DNA from: Candidatus Omnitrophota bacterium
Lineage (GTDB): Bacteria; Omnitrophota; Gorgyraeia; Gygaellales; Profunditerraquicolaceae
Direction of reading: 5' to 3'
Assembly (NCBI GenBank): GCA_028717045.1
Contig: JAQUON010000088.1
Coordinates: 1-5,509 of the forward strand
Length of the DNA: 5,509 nt
Below the pieces are notes generated by a model, which saw only the letters and a list, made by a program, of their open reading frames with translations, searched no databases and had not been told where the DNA came from. Both the position numbers and the translations under genes were made by a program. Shown here in pieces: positions 1 through 4,419 of the stretch; the stretch's first letter is position 1, and every line of letters starts with the position of its first letter.

Positions 1-165
1 TTTACCCAATTAAGGCGTATGCTTTTGACCAATAGTGGCCTTCGCCGCAAAATTGAAGCAATGGAGAAGAAATACGATAAACAGTTTGCGATAGTGTTCC
101 AGGCAATTAAACAGCTATTGGAGCCAGTAGTAAAGCCTAAGCCTCCGATTGGATTTCGCACGTAA
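1..165 (+). CDS. ORF6N / KilA-N-type DNA-binding protein, C-terminal fragment
   Basis: Frame 1 is open from the window edge to TAA at 163-165, giving 54 residues. They match the C-terminal part I know from ORF6N-domain proteins: a stretch like FTQLRRMLLTN, then a charged helix (KIEAMEKKYDKQFAIVFQAIKQLL) that looks like a short coiled coil, then the proline/lysine tail ending in IGFRT, equivalent to the IGF(H/R) tail of that family. The ORF6N domain itself is N-terminal and lies outside the window, so the DNA-binding part is not seen. ORF6N proteins were first described in phages and large DNA viruses and are common in chromosomes of uncultured bacteria; their physiological role is mostly unknown. 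An operator-like palindrome lies 61 bases after the stop. The family call rests on recognition of the tail only. Confidence 0.72.
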   Translation, partial: FTQLRRMLLTNSGLRRKIEAMEKKYDKQFAIVFQAIKQLLEPVVKPKPPIGFRT

Positions 166-403
166 GGATAACTCTGATATTTCCCTCATTCTTTCCCCAG
201 TTCCCTTGGGAAGAAGCAAAATCTTTAAGGTCACAATTTGTGACCTTTAAAAAATCCTTAGAGCCGCCTGCAAAGGAAAAACGCATAGTCGGCTTCTAAA
301 GCCAGCGCGCTTGAAAAAAGAGTCAAATCATAAGCGGAGAACATAGAGTGAGCGCAATATATCTTTCAAATAGGAGTTAATTGTTGTTTTTGCCCTAAGT
401 CTC
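166..403. other. Intergenic region without a recognisable gene
   Basis: This stretch between the ORF6N stop and the HNH-gene promoter holds the palindrome at 227-247 and little else I can name. GAGCCG (261-266) and CGGCTT (290-295) can pair over a 23-nt loop, and AGCGCGCT (304-311) is a self-complementary octamer; neither is followed by a T-run. I see no convincing ORF, tRNA or att-like repeat here. Confidence 0.5.
227..247. promoter_or_regulatory. Perfect operator-like palindrome downstream of the ORF6N gene
   Basis: The arms AAGGTCACAA (227-236) and TTGTGACCTT (238-247) are exact reverse complements around a single central T. As RNA it could form an 8-bp stem with a 5-nt loop, but neither strand has a U-tract after it, so it is not a good terminator. 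The TCACA/TGTGA half-sites are in the opposite order to a CRP site. A dimeric regulator binding site is the simplest reading, and the neighbouring ORF6N protein is a candidate binder by position only. Confidence 0.55.
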
Positions 404-432
404 TTACCATTTTCAAATGGAAGTGATATAAT
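404..432 (+). promoter_or_regulatory. Sigma-70 promoter of the HNH-like gene
   Basis: The -10 box TATAAT at 427-432 is a perfect consensus and carries a TGn extension (TGA at 424-426). The -35 box TTACCA at 404-409 matches TTGACA at 4 of 6 positions with a 17-bp spacer. Transcription should start near 439, leaving a leader of about 18 nt that contains only the ribosome binding site. Confidence 0.8.
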
Positions 433-443
433 TAGGGCATAAA

Positions 444-450
444 AGAGGTG
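444..450 (+). promoter_or_regulatory. Ribosome binding site deciding the start of the HNH-like gene
   Basis: AGAGGTG at 444-450 resembles the extended Shine-Dalgarno AGGAGGTG and lies 6 nt before ATG 457. An in-frame GTG at 448 sits inside this site and is therefore unlikely to be the start. Confidence 0.75.
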
Positions 451-456
451 GTTTTA

Positions 457-1092
457 ATGGAAGACTTTTGTTATTTTTGTGGTCACAGTGGAGCTAATAC
501 CAAAGAAGATATTCCCCCTCTTAGCTTTTTTCCAAAAGGCTTTAGAAAAACCATTAAGGTCCCCGCTCATTACAGGTGTAATAAGAAATGGTCTGATTCT
601 AAAGCTATTGAATATTGTCGCAATCTCTTAACTGGTTTAAGCCACTCTAATTCTATCGCACAAAGGCTTTTTATGACTAAATCTCGTAGATCCATTCTAA
701 GGAACTATCCCCTCAGAAAAAAGATGATTTCTGAACTTCGGAAAGAAATCGATATTTATTCACCAAGAGGGATTTATCTTGGCTCTACACCAGGAGTACA
801 ATATGATGCCAAGTTAATGGATGAATTTATTAAGCACATAGTTAAAGGATTATATTATCATCACAGAGGCATTGTTTTGTCTGCACAGGCAAATATAAAT
901 TGGAAGTTACAACCTTTTTATAGATGTCCAGAATGGATTAATCGGCTACCCACTATTGTTATAGATAACAATATATTTAGATATCGATATGCGATTTTAA
1001 GTAGTAATCCTATTAGGTCCATGTGGATTCTTGGTTTTTATGACTTATACATCGGAACAGTTATAGCAGCAACTGATACGCATTCACCATAA
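457..1092 (+). CDS. HNH-like zinc-binding protein with degenerate active site
   Basis: A protein of 211 residues. The N-terminus resembles an HNH/zinc-finger domain: C5-x2-C8 in CYFCG, then TKEDIPP (residues 15-21), then VPAHYRCN (35-42) supplying H38-x2-C41 as the second metal-binding pair. In relatives I know, these blocks read roughly (K/R)(E/D)HxPP and VPxCxxCN. Here the expected catalytic His is Asp18 and the first Cys of the second pair is His38, so metal binding may persist while nuclease activity is doubtful. The C-terminal part (from about residue 120) has GLYYHHRG and a final RSMWILGFYDLYIG block that I associate with the same uncharacterised family. ATG 457 is chosen for its Shine-Dalgarno and an extended -10 promoter just upstream. 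The gene is AT-rich, stands alone and converges on the RES-like gene, which fits an acquired accessory gene. Function is unknown; a nuclease-derived nucleic-acid-binding role is inference. Confidence 0.8.
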   Translation: MEDFCYFCGHSGANTKEDIPPLSFFPKGFRKTIKVPAHYRCNKKWSDSKAIEYCRNLLTGLSHSNSIAQRLFMTKSRRSILRNYPLRKKMISELRKEIDIYSPRGIYLGSTPGVQYDAKLMDEFIKHIVKGLYYHHRGIVLSAQANINWKLQPFYRCPEWINRLPTIVIDNNIFRYRYAILSSNPIRSMWILGFYDLYIGTVIAATDTHSP

Positions 1093-1199
1093 ACGATCTA
1101 GACTTAGGTTAAAATTAAGAAATTTCTGTTATATCTTTCTCTCATGATTATTATAGTAGTAATAAGCAATCCCTAGAGGCACTTTTTTATTAGGGAAGA
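1093..1199. other. Convergent intergenic spacer between the HNH-like and RES-like genes
   Basis: Both flanking genes end into this spacer. TCCCTA (1170-1175) and TAGGGA (1191-1196) can pair around a 15-nt loop containing a T6 run, and TAATAA/TTATTA elements near 1150-1165 give a weak AT-only hairpin. Neither is a convincing terminator, so where the two transcripts end is open. Confidence 0.4.
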
Positions 1200-1922
1200 T
1201 TATAGAAGATTTGCAGAAGAAAAAGAAGGAATAAGCTGTTTAGCGAAGTGTGCTCTTAGTTCGCCATCAATTTTTTGTGCTTCAAAATAGTTTTTATAAT
1301 CTTTAAACCAATCGGTATAGATATATAAGTTATAATCTTGACTAGGGTATGGAAAAGAAATATTCTTTGCGCTTTGATAAACAAAAGCATGTAATTTTTC
1401 GCCATAAAGAAGTTGATAGACAATGTGTCACTCCTTTGCTTTATCAAAAGGGATTCTTTTGTCTTCGCAGAGTAATCGCAAATCAATTGCCACGAAATTA
1501 CGAGTTAATTTTAACATCCACCAATCTTTGTTTTGAGGCTCTTGAATTTCTTTTGCAGCAATCGAGAAAGTATTTGTCATTGCAAATCCACCCGTTGCTA
1601 AGCTTGGCATGCGCTCAAATTCATTATTGTAGTATACCCTTCTGTATTCTTCAAAACAAAGATTGTCTGGTTCTGAAACAAACCTGCTTTCTCTACCAGT
1701 AGGGCGAAGAGGATCATCTCCTTTATCAACGAAGCGATAAAATACCTCACCCGTGGATATGGTTGTTTGGTATTTGCTGAAATGTATTGTTTTTTTCTCC
1801 AAGTCTTCTTTTAGATCATTCATAGTCGTAGTATAAGAGATATATCTTATTATCCTGCTTAATTTATTAAATATTTGTGGCTTCATAACAGGAGTGTGCC
1901 ACACTATAATTCGTGTGGCCAT
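1200..1922 (-). pseudogene. RES-like domain protein interrupted by an in-frame TGA
   Basis: The minus-strand frame from ATG 1922 runs 164 codons to TGA at 1430-1428 and then continues in the same frame for 75 more codons to TAA at 1202-1200. Landmarks typical of RES (NAD+ phosphorylase toxin) domains span the break: FYRF (61-64), PLRPTGRESRF (71-81, R80), IAAKEI with E125 in the position of the tA..E motif, AIDL (145-148), and after the TGA FVYQSAKN with S184 in the position of the yPS motif. The 164-residue product would lack that serine. The start is uncertain, with no Shine-Dalgarno at any candidate: ATG 1922 overlaps the upstream gene by 19 nt, GTG 1904 overlaps its TAG by one base, and ATG 1886 also fits, so coupled translation is likely. 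RES proteins usually act as toxins paired with a Xre antitoxin; here the partner is HEPN-like. Nonsense mutation, sequencing error and readthrough (context UGA-C) remain possible. The RES assignment is by motif pattern. Confidence 0.68.
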
Positions 1923-2317
1923 TTATCATTTTTTAAACATGCCTGCTCGATTGAATTAAAGCAATCTTCTAAAATAGCTAATATTCCTTGGACAGAAAAA
2001 ACAGAGTGTTTCGTTAATAGAATAGGGATACGTCCCTTATGGATCCCCGCGCATCTAAAATAAATATAGAGGTCATCTGTGTACGTTGATATTTTAGGTA
2101 CGTTCTTACAATATTCTCGCACAAATTTTTTAAAATATTTTTTATTTTCACCAAACCTCTGTTTGTACCTAAAGTTAGCAAGAGCATCAATTTGACATAA
2201 AGATAAAATAACACCTTCCTCTTTGAATCCAAGGTCGATTATTTTTTTAATATTAGAAATTCTTTCTCTAAAATCTTCAAAAAAAGCGGTTATATAAAAA
2301 CTTTTATCGTATTTCAT
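1904..2317 (-). CDS. HEPN-like small protein with Rx4H motif, partner of the RES-like gene
   Basis: A 137-residue, mostly helical protein. The first half (FFEDFRERISNIKKIIDLG, then LSLCQIDALANFRYK) resembles a family of small hypothetical proteins carrying a Cx-IDALA block. In the second half YIYFRCAGIHKGRIP contains R88-x4-H93, the Rx4-6H arrangement of HEPN ribonucleases, followed by a helix rich in hydrophobics (SVFSVQGILAILEDCF). HEPN domains are common in toxin-antitoxin and phage-defence systems, often as RNases. ATG 2317 has a good Shine-Dalgarno (GGGAG at 2327-2323, 5 nt away) and an extended -10 promoter directly upstream. The TAG stop (1906-1904) lies inside the beginning of the RES-like frame, so the two are one operon. 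Composition is very AT-rich, unlike csp and purB. The CDS is secure; the HEPN call rests on one motif plus helical pattern and is moderate. It might be an immunity partner instead of a toxin. Confidence 0.75.
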   Translation of the reverse strand: MKYDKSFYITAFFEDFRERISNIKKIIDLGFKEEGVILSLCQIDALANFRYKQRFGENKKYFKKFVREYCKNVPKISTYTDDLYIYFRCAGIHKGRIPILLTKHSVFSVQGILAILEDCFNSIEQACLKNDKWPHEL

Positions 2318-2335
2318 GCCCTCTCCCTTTATTCT

Positions 2336-2344
2336 ATTATATCA
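2336..2344 (-). promoter_or_regulatory. Extended -10 promoter of the HEPN-RES operon
   Basis: On the minus strand TGATATAAT reads from 2344 to 2336, a perfect -10 with TGn extension. No good -35 is seen at 16-18 bp spacing (GAATCT at 2364-2359). The start point would be near 2329, giving a leader of only about 12 nt that is almost entirely ribosome binding site. The nine bases are identical to the extended -10 of the HNH-like gene. Confidence 0.7.
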
Positions 2345-2422
2345 TAGAAATACTTGTTAGATTCTTCCGGTGATTATCTCTGTTATACTAAGAGGCAGGT
2401 TTTAGAAATACTTTCCCCCAAC

Positions 2423-2464
2423 AAAAAAGCCGCTGTCTCTTAATAAGTTACAACGGCTTTTTTT
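2423..2464. terminator. Bidirectional intrinsic terminator downstream of csp
   Basis: AAAAAAGCCG (2423-2432) pairs with CGGCTTTTTT (2454-2463); after one C/A mismatch TGT (2434-2436) pairs with ACA (2450-2452), leaving a 13-nt loop. The A6 and T-runs flank the stem, so both strands end in a U-tract. On the minus strand it follows the csp stop by 17 bases and isolates csp from the HEPN-RES operon. Confidence 0.85.
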
Positions 2465-2480
2465 ATTTTTTTAGGTTATA

Positions 2481-2693
2481 TTATGCTGCTGCCTGGGCTT
2501 TGCTGACGTTGGTTGCCTGTTCGCCTTTAGGGCCTTGGGTCACCTCAAATTCGACCTCATCGCCTTCCTGCAGGCTTTTATACCCGTCTCCTTTAATTGC
2601 GCTGTAGTGTACAAAAATGTCCTTGCCTTCTTGAGAGGTTATAAAACCATACCCCTTCTGGTTGCTGAACCATTTTACTTTGCCTCGTGCCAT
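2481..2693 (-). CDS. csp: Cold-shock domain protein (CspA family)
   Basis: A 70-residue protein with the full single cold-shock domain: GKVKWFSNQKGYGFI with RNP1 at K13-I18, and DIFVHYSAI with RNP2 at I26-Y30, then EGDEVEFEVTQGPKGEQATNV. Length and motifs are typical of the family; the tail after the domain is a short KAQAAA. It binds single-stranded RNA and DNA, works in the cytoplasm as an RNA chaperone, and relatives such as CspA, CspC and CspE of Escherichia coli can act as transcription antiterminators. ATG 2693 has an extended Shine-Dalgarno (AAGGGGGTGA, about 2714-2705) about ten bases upstream. It is transcribed alone, divergently from purB, from its own promoter through a leader holding a terminator hairpin, and is followed by an intrinsic terminator. 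Cold-shock family genes are numerous, so the paralogue cannot be specified. Confidence 0.97.
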   Translation of the reverse strand: MARGKVKWFSNQKGYGFITSQEGKDIFVHYSAIKGDGYKSLQEGDEVEFEVTQGPKGEQATNVSKAQAAA

Positions 2694-2723
2694 TTGTTAC
2701 TTTTCACCCCCTTCCACTCGTTA

Positions 2724-2766
2724 ACAAAAAAACCGTAAAGCGCTTTAGTGACATTGCTTTACGGTT
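2724..2766 (-). terminator. Intrinsic-terminator hairpin in the csp 5' leader (putative attenuator)
   Basis: AACCGTAAAGC (2731-2741) and GCTTTACGGTT (2756-2766) form a perfect 11-bp stem with a 14-nt loop. On the minus strand the stem is followed immediately by a run of U (complement of the A-run 2726-2732) and then GTTAAC, i.e. a complete rho-independent terminator. On the plus strand no T-run follows. It lies about 40 nt downstream of the predicted csp start point and about 30 nt before the csp start codon. Confidence 0.75.
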
Positions 2767-2814
2767 AATTCTGGGTTTCTTTCCACATCTACTAACTTCT
2801 TAACTATTTCATTA

Positions 2815-2842
2815 ATACTACCACTTTTTCCGGTTTTGTCAA
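2815..2842 (-). promoter_or_regulatory. Sigma-70 promoter of csp
   Basis: On the minus strand a perfect -35 TTGACA (2842-2837) is followed after 16 bp by TAGTAT (2820-2815, 4 of 6 matches), preceded by TGG as TGn extension. Transcription would begin near 2808, about 115 nt before the csp start codon, so the leader includes the terminator hairpin at 2731-2766. Confidence 0.72.
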
Positions 2843-2872
2843 TATATTTTTTTAAGGGCCTATCTATTTTAT

Positions 2873-2901
2873 TTGCAGAATGCCTGTTTTTTTGTTATAA
2901 T
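2873..2901 (+). promoter_or_regulatory. Sigma-70 promoter of purB
   Basis: The -10 TATAAT at 2896-2901 is perfect and has a TGn extension (TGT at 2893-2895). TTGCAG at 2873-2878 gives a weak -35 (TTG retained) with a 17-bp spacer. The start point would be near 2908, which is downstream of the in-frame ATG at 2902 and so argues against that ATG as the start codon. I see no purine riboswitch or other long leader. Confidence 0.75.
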
Positions 2902-2912
2902 ATGAGCCCTAC

Positions 2913-2919
2913 AAAGGAG
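2913..2919 (+). promoter_or_regulatory. Ribosome binding site deciding the TTG start of purB
   Basis: AAAGGAG at 2913-2919 is a strong Shine-Dalgarno lying 6 nt before TTG 2926. The upstream in-frame ATGs (2836, 2902) have no comparable site. Confidence 0.8.
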
Positions 2920-2925
2920 AATGCC

Positions 2926-4218
2926 TTGATTGAGAGATATAGCTTGCCGCAGATGGCTGCCATCTGGCAGGACGCAAACAAATTTAAGATAATGCTTTCA
3001 ATCGAGCTGCTTGTGGCTGAAGCGCAGGCAACGCAAGGCAGCATCCCTCACTCGGCACTTACGCGCATCAAGAAAAAGGCAAAATACAACCTCTCCCGTG
3101 TCAGGCAAATCGAAGAGAAGACACAACATGATGTGGTGGCATTCGTATCCTGCGTAGGCCAGAATCTTGGGGCAGACGCAAAATACCTGCATATGGGGCT
3201 GACTTCTTCTGACCTCCTGGATACCACCCTTGGTGTCCAACTGGTTGAGGCCTCAACAATACTACGGCAGGATCTTAAGAAACTTGCCAATGTGCTTGCC
3301 AAAAAGGCAAAGCTGCATAAGGACACTGTCTGCATCGGCCGCACGCACGGGGTGCACGCAGAGCCGACCACGTTCGGCTTAAAGTTAGCGCTTTGGTACG
3401 ACGAGACTGTGCGCAATCTTGCGCGCCTGCAGGAAGCCGAAGCCAATGTTGCAACCGGCAAGATATCAGGCGCAGTAGGCACCTACTCCAATATTAGTCC
3501 CGCAGTTGAGGCGTATGTATGCAGGAAGCTTGGGCTCAAGCCCGCTGCCATCTCTACCCAGGTCATTCAGCGCGATGTGTATGCTCAATACCTTACCACC
3601 CTTGCCATTATCGGCTCGTCATTAGAAAAATTTGCCACTGAAATAAGGCATTTGCAAAGGACAGAGGTTTTAGAAGTTGAAGAGCCGTTCGGAAAGGGCC
3701 AGAAAGGCTCATCTGCCATGCCGCACAAAAGAAACCCGGTTATCTGCGAGCGCATATGCGGGCTCAGCCGCCTGTTGCGGGGGCATGCAGTGGCGGCAAT
3801 GGAAAATATTGCCTTATGGCATGAGCGTGATATCAGCCATTCCAGCGTAGAGCGTATTATCATACCGGATGCAACGCTTGCCCTTGACTATATGCTGCAT
3901 AAATGTATTGAAGTAATGGAAGGGCTGTTAGTGTATCCGGAGCATATGATGGCCAACCTTATCAAGACCAAAGGCCTTATCTTCTCGCAGCGCCTGCTTC
4001 TGGCGCTTATGGATAAGGGGCTTAGCCGGATGAGGGCGTATGACCTGGTCCAGAGGTGCGCGATGAAGACCTGGCGCGGCCACCGCACATTTAAAGAGGA
4101 GCTCCTGGCTGATAAGGAAGTCTCAAAGGCCCTTGGCGCAAAGGAGCTTGAGAGACTTTTTAACCTCAATTATTATTTACGCAACATACGCGCCATTTTT
4201 AGAAGGCTAAAGTTATAA
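2926..4218 (+). CDS. purB: Adenylosuccinate lyase
   Basis: PurB catalyses two beta-eliminations releasing fumarate: SAICAR to AICAR in de novo purine synthesis, and adenylosuccinate to AMP. From TTG 2926 the protein has 430 residues, normal for the bacterial family, and starts MIERYSLPQMAAIW, the usual PurB N-terminus. Superfamily landmarks are complete: H68 in EKTQHDVVAF, TSSDLLDT (93-100), GRTHGVHAEPTTFG (138-151) with H141, and the signature GSSAMPHKRNP (261-271) with S262/S263 in the mobile catalytic loop. The longer frame from 2836 would add an unusual hydrophobic N-terminus across the promoter; ATG 2902 would precede the predicted transcription start. TTG with AAAGGAG six bases upstream is preferred. 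It is soluble, cytosolic and homotetrameric in the family. It leads a plus-strand cluster with a small membrane ORF, a prohibitin-like gene and a purS-like gene, and is divergent from csp. Confidence 0.97.
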   Translation: MIERYSLPQMAAIWQDANKFKIMLSIELLVAEAQATQGSIPHSALTRIKKKAKYNLSRVRQIEEKTQHDVVAFVSCVGQNLGADAKYLHMGLTSSDLLDTTLGVQLVEASTILRQDLKKLANVLAKKAKLHKDTVCIGRTHGVHAEPTTFGLKLALWYDETVRNLARLQEAEANVATGKISGAVGTYSNISPAVEAYVCRKLGLKPAAISTQVIQRDVYAQYLTTLAIIGSSLEKFATEIRHLQRTEVLEVEEPFGKGQKGSSAMPHKRNPVICERICGLSRLLRGHAVAAMENIALWHERDISHSSVERIIIPDATLALDYMLHKCIEVMEGLLVYPEHMMANLIKTKGLIFSQRLLLALMDKGLSRMRAYDLVQRCAMKTWRGHRTFKEELLADKEVSKALGAKELERLFNLNYYLRNIRAIFRRLKL

Positions 4219-4227
4219 TCCCTCACG

Positions 4228-4419
4228 ATGTTTGTCATTCTATCCTTTACCATACTTGGGTTTCTTTCCGGTTTAGCCTGGGTGATGTACAAACGTAAAC
4301 TTAAGCCCGGGAAACTGCTGACAATGACGTTTCTGGGGATTTTGGCGTTAGGGATAAAGAAGATATTACAAGAGTATTTTAGGAATACAGGAAAAGGAGG
4401 CAGGAGATGGGGATTCTAA
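4228..4419 (+). CDS. Small hydrophobic membrane protein, unknown function
   Basis: A 63-residue ORF that I do not recognise. It has a hydrophobic N-terminal segment (about residues 2-20, with FVILSFTILGFLSGLAWVM), a basic hinge (YKRKLKPGK, about 21-29) and a second hydrophobic stretch (LLTMTFLGILALGIKKIL, about 30-47), then a basic tail. Two short membrane helices with a positively charged loop are likely. It begins 9 nt after the purB stop and its last 13 nt overlap the start of the prohibitin-like gene, whose Shine-Dalgarno lies within it; this tight packing suggests a co-transcribed, coupled gene. There is no good Shine-Dalgarno before ATG 4228, so the start is uncertain. Codon usage looks like that of its neighbours. 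It may assist the SPFH protein that follows, but this is inferred from position only. Confidence 0.55.
   Translation: MFVILSFTILGFLSGLAWVMYKRKLKPGKLLTMTFLGILALGIKKILQEYFRNTGKGGRRWGF

Noticed and set aside
227..247. Palindrome as a CRP/FNR-type site or as the ORF6N terminator
   Set aside because: Half-sites are in TCACA...TGTGA order, opposite to CRP; no U-tract follows on either strand.
1170..1196. TCCCTA/TAGGGA inverted repeat as terminator of the RES-like or HNH-like gene
   Set aside because: Only 6 bp with a 15-nt loop, and the T6 run is inside the loop instead of after the stem.
1404..1430. Selenocysteine insertion at the in-frame TGA of the RES-like gene
   Set aside because: Only a 4-bp GACA/TGTC hairpin begins within the TGA itself; no proper SECIS-like stem at the right distance is visible, and RES proteins are not known selenoproteins.
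1256..1486. Minus-strand 76-codon frame over the 3' part of the RES-like gene, considered as a frameshifted continuation
   Set aside because: The true continuation after the TGA is in the same frame as the 164-codon part (HIVYQLLYGEK...), so no frameshift is needed; this frame is a shadow.
1349..1702. Plus-strand open frame of 117 codons antisense to the RES-like gene
   Set aside because: It lies opposite a frame with clear family motifs, has no Shine-Dalgarno, and its protein has no recognisable pattern.
2836..2925. N-terminal extension of purB by 30 codons (FFKGLSILFAECLFFCYN) as a signal peptide or membrane anchor
   Set aside because: The region is promoter DNA with a perfect extended -10; PurB is cytosolic and the family N-terminus begins at codon TTG 2926.
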